Shown here piece after piece: positions 1-8,277 of a stretch of 64,000 nucleotides of DNA; within the stretch, counting starts at the first letter, position 1, and the number at the start of each line of letters is the position of its first letter. The notes beneath the pieces are model-generated. The model was not told the origin of the DNA. It saw nothing but the letters and a program-made list of their open reading frames with translations, and made no database searches. The DNA is from Desulfovibrio ferrophilus (GTDB lineage Bacteria; Desulfobacterota; Desulfovibrionia; Desulfovibrionales; Desulfovibrionaceae): assembly GCF_003966735.1 (NCBI RefSeq), contig NZ_AP017378.1:3537501-3601500 (forward strand), written 5' to 3'. The translations under genes and the position numbers were made by a program.

Positions 1-375
<375 letters not shown>

Positions 376-421
376 CTTTACTATAGAACAACTACATCCT
401 TCCTTATTAACTAATATATTT

Positions 422-539
422 GTCCTGGTGCCCATGGAGAAGGGGGTACACCCGATCCCATTCCGAACTCGGAAGTTAAGCCCTTCATCGCCGATGATAC
501 TGCTGAGTAGTCAGTGGGAAAGTAGGCCGGTGCCAGGAC
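422..539 (+). rRNA. rrf: 5S ribosomal RNA
   Basis: The segment begins TCCTGGTGCC and ends GGTGCCAGGA, which pair as the terminal helix of 5S rRNA. The internal CCGATCCCATTCCGAACTCG block is the classic 5S loop B/C sequence. Length is about 118 nt, normal for bacteria. It lies directly after 23S and before a strong terminator. Confidence 0.95.
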
Positions 540-549
540 TCTCTTTTGG

Positions 550-590
550 AAAGGCCCGCAAGCTAACAAGCTTGTGGGCCTTTCTGCGTT
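550..590 (+). terminator. Rho-independent terminator of the rRNA operon
   Basis: A 15-bp stem (550-564 with 569-583) closes a four-base loop and ends in TTT. It lies just after 5S, where the rRNA transcript should end. Confidence 0.85.
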
Positions 591-600
591 GGAGACAGCC

Positions 601-822
601 TTACCTACAGTGCAAAATGAAAGTTGCGACGACGGTGATCAACGTGTCTGTCAGGTGTTCTGCCGGGGGGAGGAACGCTTTGATTGGGGCCGTTACGCCA
701 GCCACGGCCATAAGCGCGGTCAGCCAGGCATTGGCCTCTTGTCCAGGCATCACGGGCTCCAGAGGGGTGCTGTGAGGTTCAACAGAATCCAATCGTCTCT
801 TATTGCCGCTGTTATGCCCCAC
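601..822 (-). CDS. Small hypothetical protein with phage-like MGHNSG start
   Basis: A 73-residue frame with a GTG start. The first residues, MGHNSG, are a pattern I associate with small phage or prophage proteins. The C-terminal half is hydrophobic and could form one or two membrane segments, as in holins. The ribosome-binding site is weak and no phage gene lies next to it. It may be a prophage remnant beside the rRNA operon or a chance frame; I cannot assign a function. Confidence 0.35.
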   Translation of the reverse strand: MGHNSGNKRRLDSVEPHSTPLEPVMPGQEANAWLTALMAVAGVTAPIKAFLPPAEHLTDTLITVVATFILHCR

Positions 823-1144
823 ACGGCTGTCTGCATAGCACCCGTTATCCGTGGGATTTCTGTACGCGGGCGAGGACGGTTCGATTCCCGGCGTTTCGTC
901 TTAACGCTAACGAGGCTCATTCAATCGTCCCTACTCGTTGCCAGCCTATAGTTTAGCTGGGGTATTCGGCTGTGGCGCCTCATAGCTCAATCTTCGGCAA
1001 GGTATTTGGCCTGACACTCTTGAGACCCTGTAGGGTGTTCCTGAGGCCTTCTGCGAAACTTCAAGGCTCGCAATGGGGTAACGGAGTAAGTTGAAGCTTG
1101 ATAGGTATATGCGATTTTTACACCTGAGGCACACTTGCCCCATG
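823..1144. other. Intergenic region without recognisable gene
   Basis: No frame here has a convincing ribosome-binding site or family signature. A TTCGATTC string near 881 looks like a tRNA T-loop, but the flanking bases do not pair as a T-stem. Nothing else is recognised. Confidence 0.5.
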
Positions 1145-1182
1145 AAAAAACGCCCGCCCCCAAAAATTGGAGGACGGGCGTT
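1145..1182 (-). terminator. Rho-independent terminator of the nrdD operon
   Basis: The inverted repeat AACGCCCG/CGGGCGTT (1149-1156 with 1175-1182) has an inner CC/GG extension. On the minus strand it is followed by a run of T (AAAAAA on plus at 1145-1150). It lies about 20 bp after the stop of the small gene downstream of nrdD. Confidence 0.85.
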
Positions 1183-1203
1183 ATCGTATTGATATGATTC
1201 TCT

Positions 1204-1443
1204 TCAGCTATGGTCAGATCCATTCCCGGTCTGGACTACGATATCATTGATATCGGAAAGAGCCTTTGCTCTGCCCTGTGCCAGTTTCTTCCATTTACGC
1301 TTCTCTTTTTTGAGGGCTTCAATGGTGTGCATCAGGTTCTGGATGGTCTGGGCAGGATAGCCGTGGGTTGAACGGCTTCCTCTGCGCAACTCCTCGTCGT
1401 TACGTTGTCGTACGGCAGCAAGTTGATTGGCGTCGAGAATCAT
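1204..1443 (-). CDS. Small conserved-looking protein downstream of nrdD
   Basis: A 79-residue protein starting MILDANQLAAVRQRND. An AGGAG ribosome-binding site lies nine bases before the ATG. It starts 21 bp after the nrdD stop and is followed by a terminator, so it belongs to the nrdD transcript. It is charged and predicted helical (KKEKRKWKKLAQGRAKAL), with no Cys and no membrane segment. It is not NrdG, the radical-SAM activase, which is far longer and has a CxxxCxxC motif. Function unknown; the context suggests a role linked to anaerobic dNTP synthesis or only co-expression. Confidence 0.8.
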   Translation of the reverse strand: MILDANQLAAVRQRNDEELRRGSRSTHGYPAQTIQNLMHTIEALKKEKRKWKKLAQGRAKALSDINDIVVQTGNGSDHS

Positions 1444-1464
1444 AGGGTTTATCTCCTGCGGATA

Positions 1465-3528
1465 TTAGGCCGAGGTGCAGAACGTATCCATGGTATATTC
1501 CGAGCGATCCTTGAACTCTTCCTGCTTGCCCTTGTTCCAGCGCCCAACAGGGCGATAGTAGCCCACCACTCGGGTATAGACCTCGGTTTCGTCACCACAG
1601 GTCGGGCAATCGAAATGCTCGCCATAGATATAACCGTGTTCCTTGCATACAGAGAAGGTGGGCGTCACCGAGATATAGGGAATCTTGGTTTTGCTCATAG
1701 CCTTGAGCAGGAAGCTTTTCACGCTTTCTTCATTGGGCACGGCTTCGCCGAGGAAGGTATGGAAAACCGTACCGCCATTGTAAAGCGTCTGCAGCTTGTC
1801 CTGATGCTCGAGGGCAAAAAAGACATCTTCGGTGGCGCCAACGGGCAGCAAGGTGGAGTTGGTGTAATACGGTACCGCATTACCCGAGGTGTAGATGTCT
1901 TCATACAGCCCCTTGTCGATCTTGGCCAAGCGGTAGCAAGTGCCTTCTCCTGGCGTGGCTTCCAGGTTGTACAGGTGGCCTGTCTTTTCCTGGAACTGAA
2001 CCACCAATTCCCGAAGGTGGTTGAGAACCCGTTGCATGAGTCGTGAACCGGATTCAGTGTCAACGCCCTTGCCCAGCATATTCATGCAGGCTTCATGACC
2101 ACCGATGAGTCCGATGGTGGAGAAGTGGCCGTTGAAACCGTTCTTCAGGTAGCGGCGGGAGAAAGGGAACATCCCCGCGTCCAGGTTTTTCTCCACGATC
2201 TTGCGCTTGAATTCCAGCGACTCGCAGGCAAGTTCGGCGTACTCGGTAACAAGGTCGATGAAGTCGTCTTCGTTGTGTGCCAGGTAGGCCAGTTTGGGAA
2301 GATTCAGAGTGACAACACCGATGGAGCCTGTGAGATCGCCAGCTCCGAACAGTCCTCCGGTTTTCTTGCGAATTTCACGCAGGTCCATCTGAAGACGGCA
2401 GCACATGGAGCGTACGTCTTCCGGATTGAGATCCGAGTTGATGAAATTCTGGAAGTACGGCGCACCATACTTGGCGGTCATCTGTAACAGAAGTTTTCCT
2501 TCTGGAGACTCCCAGGGGAAGTCCTCGGTCACGTTGTATGTCGGAATGGGGAAGGAGAAGATCCGGCCGTTTGCGTCGCCTTCAAGCATGACTTCCAGGA
2601 ATGCCCGGTTGATGAGTGCCATTTCCTCGGCGTATTCACCATAGGTCGAATCCTGAAATGCGCCACCGATGATGATGGGCTCGTTGGCAATGTGTGACGG
2701 GGGGACAAAATCGAATGTGAAATTGGTGAACGGGCTTTGTCCGCCCCAGCGGGAGGTCGCATTCAGGTTGTGGAGCAGCTTCTGAATCTGCTGCTTCACT
2801 GTGGCGTAATCCAGACCATCGTGCCGGATAAACGGAGCCAGGTATGTATCCACGTTATTGAAGGCCTGTGCTCCGGCCCATTCGTTCTGGAGGGTGCCAA
2901 GGAAATTGACGATCTGTCCGCAGGCCGCATCAAAGTGCTTCGCCGGGGTGGATGAACAGCGGTCACGAAGGTTGAAGCCTTCCAACAGCAAATCACGCAG
3001 GCTCCAGCCCGAGCAGTACCCTGCCAGGCCAAAAGAGAGGTCATGGATATGAAAATACCCGTGATTGTGGGCCATGCGCACTTCTTCGGGATACTTTTCA
3101 AGTACGTACCTGGCCTGAACCGATCCGGCCATGTGCAGGATCAGTCCCTGGAAGGAGTGAACCATGTTGGAGTTCTCGTTGACCCGCCAGTCCACATTGT
3201 CGAGATAGCTTTCGGTGACGCCGGAAATATCCAGAAAGGCGTCATTCTGGGTGCGTAACTCACGGCGTTTTTCGCGGTAGATGATATAGCGCTCTGCAAC
3301 CTTGTACAGCCGGACTTCCATCAGCACCTGCTGGACCATGTCCTGCACCTGTTCCTGCTCGGGAACATCTACATCCACAAGCTTGGCTTCCACTTTCTTG
3401 GCCAAGCGGTTGGCAAGAAGAGGGTCCTTGATACCGCTGCCCTTGAGGGCTTTGAATATGGCGTTTCCAATGCGCTTGGTAGACCAGGTCTCGACGCATC
3501 CATCACGTTTTTGAATTTGGCTAGGCAT
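1465..3528 (-). CDS. nrdD: Anaerobic ribonucleoside-triphosphate reductase (class III)
   Basis: This glycyl-radical enzyme reduces ribonucleoside triphosphates to dNTPs in the absence of oxygen. Residues about 4-90 form an ATP-cone (QKRDGCVETWSTKRIGNAIF). The C-terminus carries the zinc-type cysteines (CKEHGY then CPTCGDE) and the glycyl-radical motif RVVGYYRPVG. The start at 3528 (MPSQIQKRDG) begins the protein at the ATP-cone; the frame is open 60 codons further upstream, but that part looks like untranslated leader. The length of 687 residues is typical. No nrdG activase gene is next to it in this window. A cobalamin riboswitch precedes it on the same strand, so expression is expected to fall when B12 is plentiful and a B12-dependent class II enzyme could take over. 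Confidence 0.95.
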   Translation of the reverse strand: MPSQIQKRDGCVETWSTKRIGNAIFKALKGSGIKDPLLANRLAKKVEAKLVDVDVPEQEQVQDMVQQVLMEVRLYKVAERYIIYREKRRELRTQNDAFLDISGVTESYLDNVDWRVNENSNMVHSFQGLILHMAGSVQARYVLEKYPEEVRMAHNHGYFHIHDLSFGLAGYCSGWSLRDLLLEGFNLRDRCSSTPAKHFDAACGQIVNFLGTLQNEWAGAQAFNNVDTYLAPFIRHDGLDYATVKQQIQKLLHNLNATSRWGGQSPFTNFTFDFVPPSHIANEPIIIGGAFQDSTYGEYAEEMALINRAFLEVMLEGDANGRIFSFPIPTYNVTEDFPWESPEGKLLLQMTAKYGAPYFQNFINSDLNPEDVRSMCCRLQMDLREIRKKTGGLFGAGDLTGSIGVVTLNLPKLAYLAHNEDDFIDLVTEYAELACESLEFKRKIVEKNLDAGMFPFSRRYLKNGFNGHFSTIGLIGGHEACMNMLGKGVDTESGSRLMQRVLNHLRELVVQFQEKTGHLYNLEATPGEGTCYRLAKIDKGLYEDIYTSGNAVPYYTNSTLLPVGATEDVFFALEHQDKLQTLYNGGTVFHTFLGEAVPNEESVKSFLLKAMSKTKIPYISVTPTFSVCKEHGYIYGEHFDCPTCGDETEVYTRVVGYYRPVGRWNKGKQEEFKDRSEYTMDTFCTSA

Positions 3529-3608
3529 AAGTGTCTCTTGATAAACAGCGCTTGGCGGCAAAGCGGAAAACGCCGGACCTGTGGGGCGGCGTTCTGACTG
3601 TTTACATG

Positions 3609-3657
3609 GTTGTCGTGTGTAATTCCCGCTCAGCTGAACCGCCGGGAATTCGACAAC
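3609..3657 (-). promoter_or_regulatory. Leader hairpin between riboswitch and nrdD
   Basis: Two stacked stems (3609-3615 with 3651-3657, and 3621-3628 with 3643-3650) form a stable hairpin in the nrdD leader, between the riboswitch and the start codon. No U-run follows on the minus strand, so a classical terminator is not supported. It may be part of the expression platform. Confidence 0.45.
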
Positions 3658-3723
3658 GGTTATTGGGTATGAATGTGCATCTCCGTCAGTGGCCTCCGCG
3701 GGCCTCATCGGGCTAGAATCGCT

Positions 3724-3893
3724 TCAGGTAGGTCTTCTGGCTTTCCCTTGTTCGGTCAGCCTTCCCGCCTTGAGGGCAGTGGCATAGGGGGCCGAACTTT
3801 TATTGGGATTACAGCGGCGGGACCGCTCCGGTTTTGCACCGGATTCCTTGTTATGGCTTGCTGCCACCTGAAGGGCATCACGAGGTGTGGAAG
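3724..3893 (-). promoter_or_regulatory. Cobalamin (B12) riboswitch controlling nrdD
   Basis: Read on the minus strand, the segment contains GAATCCGGTGCAAAACCGG, then GCGGTCCCGCCGCTGTAA, then GCCACTGCCCTCAAGG with GGCGGGAAGG, and ends in the B12 box AAGCCAGAAGACCTACC (plus 3726-3742). These are the conserved core elements of the adenosylcobalamin riboswitch, in the right order. It lies about 200 bp upstream of the nrdD start. The outer boundaries are approximate. Confidence 0.93.
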
Positions 3894-4405
3894 GTTAGCC
3901 CAAGGGCCTTGCGAGTGCAAGGTAGAGCGGGGACTTTTGTGATAAATGTCAGGATGATGATAAAGTCCAATGATCCAAAATGGATGGCGGATGGTTGGGC
4001 GGGACGGGAGAAGCTGATATCCCGTGGGCATCAGCTTCCGAGGACTTAATTCATGGTGAATGAAAAGATGCTGGGCCAAAGCGTTTGAGTGTTTTTGATG
4101 GGCACGCGGAGGAATAGGAACAGACTTGATTTGGTTAATGTAGCAGTACGAAGTTGTTGACGATACACAGTGATTGACCGGATCTTATACAACGTTTTGA
4201 ATTTCAGGTCTCGTTAACTGCGTGCAGGTTGTGTCCTTGGTCATGAATAACGTGCTTCTGAACTTGACGGAGAATGCTCAAGCTCTTAAGAGAGACAACC
4301 GTTGGTCCGGCATGGACTTGCGGAATCGATAGCGAACACATTGCAGCTGTCATATTGCTGTGCTATTTTTAGTTATTACGTCGATACCAACCCAGGAGGA
4401 AGGCA
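3894..4405. other. Divergent intergenic region between nrdD leader and SLOG-like gene
   Basis: About 500 bp with no supported gene. It must hold the promoter of the riboswitch-nrdD transcript and that of the gene starting at 4406. A nine-base inverted repeat (GAAGCTGAT ... ATCAGCTTC, near 4010-4038) could form a hairpin of unknown role. Confidence 0.5.
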
Positions 4406-4957
4406 ATGGGAAATAGCGTTTACATTCTCTACAGCGGTGGCGCAAACGGCGCCGAAGCCGAGTTTGGAGCCCTGGCCGAGCGATACGGTCTGGAAGAGGT
4501 CAATTATAGCTTTGAAGGGCACCAGACCGGGCGCGAACGCGGTGCACGGGTTTTGACTACGGAAGAGCTGACTCTTAAAGATGTGAGTCTGACCTACGTG
4601 TCTCGTTTGATGAATCGCAAATTTTCCAGTGCCCCCATCTTCCGCAAGGTATTGCAGAGCATCTGTTGGCAGGTCGCCAGTGGGCATGAGGTCTACGTGG
4701 TAGGTGCCATTCAGGAAGATGGTACCGTCAAAGGTGGTACCGGCTGGGGGGCCGAGTACGCAAAGATATGCAACAAGCCGTTGTTTGTCTTCGATCAGGA
4801 GAAAAAGTCGTGGTTCCAGTGGCTGAAGGGAAGCTGGGAAGTGGTGGAAGCGCCGGTGATCAGCCACCATCATTTCACCGGAACGGGCACCCGTTTCATG
4901 AATGACGATGGGCGCAAAGCCCTGACCGAACTGTTCGAGCGCAGCTTCGGTAAATAA
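4406..4957 (+). CDS. SLOG/Rossmann-like nucleotide-binding protein, function unknown
   Basis: A 183-residue soluble protein. The start is supported by a strong AGGAGG site seven bases upstream. The N-terminus YILYSGGANGAEAEFG followed by AERYGL resembles the SGGAxGAD-type nucleotide-binding loop of SLOG (DprA/YpsA-like) Rossmann folds. A second glycine-rich stretch, GGTGWGAEYA at about 112-121, sits where such folds bind a phosphate. The gene stands alone between a divergent promoter region and a terminator. The fold assignment is from motif resemblance only; no substrate can be named. Confidence 0.7.
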   Translation: MGNSVYILYSGGANGAEAEFGALAERYGLEEVNYSFEGHQTGRERGARVLTTEELTLKDVSLTYVSRLMNRKFSSAPIFRKVLQSICWQVASGHEVYVVGAIQEDGTVKGGTGWGAEYAKICNKPLFVFDQEKKSWFQWLKGSWEVVEAPVISHHHFTGTGTRFMNDDGRKALTELFERSFGK

Positions 4958-4994
4958 TACTGATTGCTCCCTTGGGAGCTGACTGGTGATAATG

Positions 4995-5025
4995 AAAGCC
5001 GCTACCTGCCAAGGTGGCGGCTTTT
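4995..5025 (+). terminator. Rho-independent terminator
   Basis: The stem AAAGCCGC-ACCT/AGGT-GGCGGCTTT is followed by TT. It lies about 40 bp after the gene ending at 4957 and faces the convergent YceI gene, so it may serve both. Confidence 0.85.
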
Positions 5026-5032
5026 TGCATGG

Positions 5033-5638
5033 CTATTGGCAGTCTTCTCTTGGACTGAGTAGCTCGCCTTGCAGCGTGATACCAACCGTGTTGTCCACGA
5101 GCCCCATCTGCAGGAATTTTCCGTCACCCACCCCAAAATCGAGTCTATTCAGGGTGTGATGAGCTTTAAAACCAAGGACATCCATACATTCCATGCCCGG
5201 AAAGGGAGGGTGCTGTGTCATCTCGGTCAGTGCGAAGGTCAGAGTCGCGGGATGGTTGGTGTTGCGAATGGTGAGAACTCCATGCGCATTGAACCAGCCG
5301 TCACCTTGATTGGTGATTTTTGTGCTGGTGAAGTGGAGTTGTGGGTGGTTTGCGCTGTCGAAGAAGTCTGGGGTTTTCAGATGAGCGTCACGTTTGTCCA
5401 CCCCGGTGTTGATGGAGTCGACATGGATTTGTATGTCGATCATGCCGATCCCCGGTATTTCGGGGTCAATGATGGTGCCCTCAAAGTTGTTGAAGAATCC
5501 TGTAACGTTGCCAGCAATATGCCGAATGGTGAATACGGCCTGGCTGTGGTTGTTATCGATGCGCCAGGATCTGGCCTGGGCATGTGAGGTGATGAGTACT
5601 GTCATTAATATCATGACAAGCAACATGACGCGTTTCAC
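5033..5638 (-). CDS. YceI family periplasmic protein
   Basis: YceI proteins are lipocalin-like beta barrels that bind isoprenoid or other lipid ligands in the periplasm. The protein begins with a hydrophobic signal peptide (VKRVMLLVMILMTVLITSHAQA), and the mature part opens with the typical SWRIDNNHSQAVFTIRH block. HVDSINTGVDKRDAHLKTPDFFD and HPQLHFTSTKI are further family signatures. I chose a GTG start at 5638 because GGAGG lies five bases upstream; the frame extends 13 codons further to an ATG without a good site. That gives 201 residues, normal for the family. Confidence 0.93.
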   Translation of the reverse strand: MKRVMLLVMILMTVLITSHAQARSWRIDNNHSQAVFTIRHIAGNVTGFFNNFEGTIIDPEIPGIGMIDIQIHVDSINTGVDKRDAHLKTPDFFDSANHPQLHFTSTKITNQGDGWFNAHGVLTIRNTNHPATLTFALTEMTQHPPFPGMECMDVLGFKAHHTLNRLDFGVGDGKFLQMGLVDNTVGITLQGELLSPREDCQ

Positions 5639-5718
5639 AGTGACCTCCGTTTTGTGAAGGGGATGACGCGCCATCATATCACGGATATAGGTGCACGTGT
5701 AGTCGCCTGGACGCCGTT

Positions 5719-6957
5719 TTAGTAGAGCAGGCTGACCACGGCCCCGGTCATGAGCGTTGCCAATGTCCCAACAGCAACCGATTTGATTCCCAGGGAGACA
5801 ATCTCTTCACGCCGTTCAGGGACCATGGTCCCCAATCCGGCAATCATGATGCCCAGGCTACCCGGATTGGCGAAACCACACATGGCGTATGTCATGATGA
5901 CTCGGCTCTTTTCAGAGAGAGCTTCGGGTGAAGTGGCCGCCAGGGCAAGATAGGCCAGGAATTCGTTGAGTATGGTTTTGGTTCCCATCAACGTGCCTGC
6001 TGTTGTTGCTTCAGCCCAGGGGACTCCAGCCAGCCAGACCAGTGGGCTCATGACCCATCCCAATAATCTCTCCAGAGTCAGGGGGGCGTTGGCGACATCA
6101 GGTATCAGTCCCAGAATCTGATTGGTCAGGCTGACGATGGAGACCAACACGATGAGCAGGCCGATGACATTGATCAGCAGTTGAACTCCACTGGCAGTGC
6201 CTTTGGTGACGGCGTCCATGGAGCTGATTGCGTTGTCTGGCGATGCGATGTCACCCTGAGTCGAGTCCGCATTTTCGGGTATGACGATCATGGCCAGCAT
6301 GATGGAGGCCGGTGCACTCATGAGCGAAGCTGCAAGGATATGTCCCATGGCCCCAGGAACGACCGGGGCAATGATCTGGGCATACAGCACCAGAACCGTA
6401 CCGGCCACGGTTGCCATGCCACAGGTCATGAGCGCAAACAGTTCGCTACGAGTCATGTTGAGAAGGTAGGGCCGAATGAGGAGCGGAGCTTCGACCATGC
6501 CTACAAAGATATTGGAAGCTGTTCCGACTCCAAGCGCTCCTCCAATATGCATGGTTCGTTGCAGAATGAGTGAAAAGAAACGGACAACTGCGGGGATGAT
6601 GTTCCAGTAGAAAAGCAGTGAGGACAATGCACTCATGACGATAATGATGGGCAGGGCCTTCAAGGCAAAGATGAAAGCAGCACCTGGCCATGGTTCGGCA
6701 AAAGGCAGGGTGCCGCCACCAAGATAGCCGAAGACGAAACTGGTGCCAGCAGTGGTGGCCTTGTCCAGGATTTCTACGGCATGGTTCAGGAAAATGAAAA
6801 CGTGCTGTGCTCCAGGGACTTTGAGCAGCAACAGGCCCACCCCGAATTGAAGGCCCAATCCGGTAGCGATGAGCCCAGGGCGAACTGCCCGGCGGTTCTC
6901 GGAAAAAATCCAGGCGAGGGAGATGAAGGCGAAGAGTCCGAGCAGTCCTTGAAGCAT
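5719..6957 (-). CDS. nupC: NupC-type concentrative nucleoside transporter
   Basis: An inner-membrane carrier of the CNT family that imports nucleosides with an ion gradient. The 412 residues contain about ten hydrophobic segments. TSFVFGYLGGG, GVGTASNIFVGMVEAPLLIRPYL and the C-terminal TYAMCGFANPGSLGIMIAGLG are family signatures around the nucleoside site. An AAGGA site precedes the ATG. It lies 80 bp upstream of yceI on the same strand and may be co-transcribed with it. Ion and substrate preference cannot be read from the sequence. Confidence 0.93.
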   Translation of the reverse strand: MLQGLLGLFAFISLAWIFSENRRAVRPGLIATGLGLQFGVGLLLLKVPGAQHVFIFLNHAVEILDKATTAGTSFVFGYLGGGTLPFAEPWPGAAFIFALKALPIIIVMSALSSLLFYWNIIPAVVRFFSLILQRTMHIGGALGVGTASNIFVGMVEAPLLIRPYLLNMTRSELFALMTCGMATVAGTVLVLYAQIIAPVVPGAMGHILAASLMSAPASIMLAMIVIPENADSTQGDIASPDNAISSMDAVTKGTASGVQLLINVIGLLIVLVSIVSLTNQILGLIPDVANAPLTLERLLGWVMSPLVWLAGVPWAEATTAGTLMGTKTILNEFLAYLALAATSPEALSEKSRVIMTYAMCGFANPGSLGIMIAGLGTMVPERREEIVSLGIKSVAVGTLATLMTGAVVSLLY

Positions 6958-7048
6958 GCGAGAGTCCTTGGAATAAGTGTTTGAAACAGCCGTGCTGACG
7001 AATACAACGTATGGTCAGTCAGAACAAGGCTGTGGGCTGTGGAAATGA

Positions 7049-7083
7049 ATTGTCCCCCTGCCGTTACACGGGAGGGGGACAAT
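7049..7083 (-). terminator. Hairpin terminator after the LysM/TPR gene
   Basis: The inverted repeat ATTGTCCCCCT/AGGGGGACAAT (7049-7059 with 7073-7083) has a small inner stem. It lies just downstream of the LysM/TPR gene on the minus strand. The following bases are moderately T-rich on that strand. Confidence 0.6.
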
Positions 7084-7101
7084 ATGGGCGTCGGTGCAGG
7101 C

Positions 7102-8277
7102 CTAAAGTCCTCGAACAGCCTCAAGCAGCTTGCGGGCCTTCTCCAGGTCCGTACGGGCCTTGCCGTGGAAGGGGTTGACCTGCAGAGTCAGTTCCCATTG
7201 TTCCACGGCTTTCTCAAGATCTTCGTTTAGGAAGTGCTTGACCCCTGAGAGGTAGAGAGGCTCGGAGTCGGCAGCGAGTTTGCCTTCAACATGTTTGCGG
7301 AGTTTGCCTGAGTCCTTGTACCCCTTTGGCAGGCGGATCAAGGAACGCATGGCCTCGCTTGCCGATCCTTCGGTCCACAGCTTGCTGGCCAGCCTGTAGT
7401 AGGACTCATTGCGTACTTCGCGGGCATCAGCATTATCAGGATTGGCGGAGAGTATTTCATCGGTCATGGAAACTGCCGTCTCGTATAGGCCGTTGCCGAA
7501 CTGCAATTTGGCCATGACCAGTAATGCGTCGGCACTGCCTGCTTCAGCCATGCCCAGATCTTCTTCGTACATGGACGATGCTGCAGGTTCCTGAATGGCA
7601 ACCACGATAGTCGAACCATTCTTGCCGATCTGATCCTTTTTCTTTGGCGATGCAGCGGCATGGAGCCGACGGGTGAGTTTCTTGTTCAAGACGGGCGTTT
7701 TGAGGATGTCGCCGGGATTCAGCGTGTCCACGATGGACAGGTTGTTGATGCGGGTGAGCAGCAGCTCTCCACCCGGATTGCCGTAGATCTTTTCGGCGAT
7801 GCGGCGCAGAGTGTCCCCTTCCTCTACGGTGTAGTCCTGAAGAACAGGAGGGTTGTATCCGTCCTTCAGGTAGGGCAGTGCCATTGTGTTGTCAGGATCC
7901 AGGTGCAGGGAGGCCAGCAGCTCAGCGCGTGCCCCGTCTTTGTTTCCGGCTTCGAACTTGGCCTGTCCGCGATCGAATTGGGCTTTGGCCTTGGCGTTCA
8001 GGTCTTTCTTGATTTCTCGGGCAAGTCGCAGGGATTCTCGGTCGCCCCTGTTGATTGTTACCGCGAGGCGATACAGCTCCAGAGCCGCGAGTAGATCACC
8101 TTCGGCCTGTGCTGCCTTGGCCTTTTCCAGGACCAACGGTGCAATCAACTCAAAGGGGTCGTCTTGCTCCAGGGTTGCAATGGCTTTGACTTCGTCCACA
8201 AGGTCGGCATCTGCCTGCATTGGCATGGACAGCAAAGCCGCCAGGGTCATGATCAGGGTAAAAATGACGGCTTTCAT
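7102..8277 (-). CDS. Exported TPR/LysM-domain protein
   Basis: A signal peptide (MKAVIFTLIMTLAALLSMPMQADA) is followed by helical TPR-like repeats at about 45-140 and again at 245-385. A LysM peptidoglycan-binding domain lies between them (YTVEEGDTLRRIAEKIYGNPGGELLL and the GDIL end, about 149-195). It probably acts in the periplasm at the cell wall as a scaffold. Its ATG overlaps the stop codon of the upstream LysM/deacetylase gene (ATGA), so the two are translationally coupled and likely work together. No enzymatic motif is seen. Confidence 0.88.
   Translation of the reverse strand: MKAVIFTLIMTLAALLSMPMQADADLVDEVKAIATLEQDDPFELIAPLVLEKAKAAQAEGDLLAALELYRLAVTINRGDRESLRLAREIKKDLNAKAKAQFDRGQAKFEAGNKDGARAELLASLHLDPDNTMALPYLKDGYNPPVLQDYTVEEGDTLRRIAEKIYGNPGGELLLTRINNLSIVDTLNPGDILKTPVLNKKLTRRLHAAASPKKKDQIGKNGSTIVVAIQEPAASSMYEEDLGMAEAGSADALLVMAKLQFGNGLYETAVSMTDEILSANPDNADAREVRNESYYRLASKLWTEGSASEAMRSLIRLPKGYKDSGKLRKHVEGKLAADSEPLYLSGVKHFLNEDLEKAVEQWELTLQVNPFHGKARTDLEKARKLLEAVRGL

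Noticed and set aside
875-905. A tRNA fragment or attachment site suggested by TTCGATTC
   Set aside because: The flanking bases do not form a T-stem and no acceptor or anticodon arm could be found.
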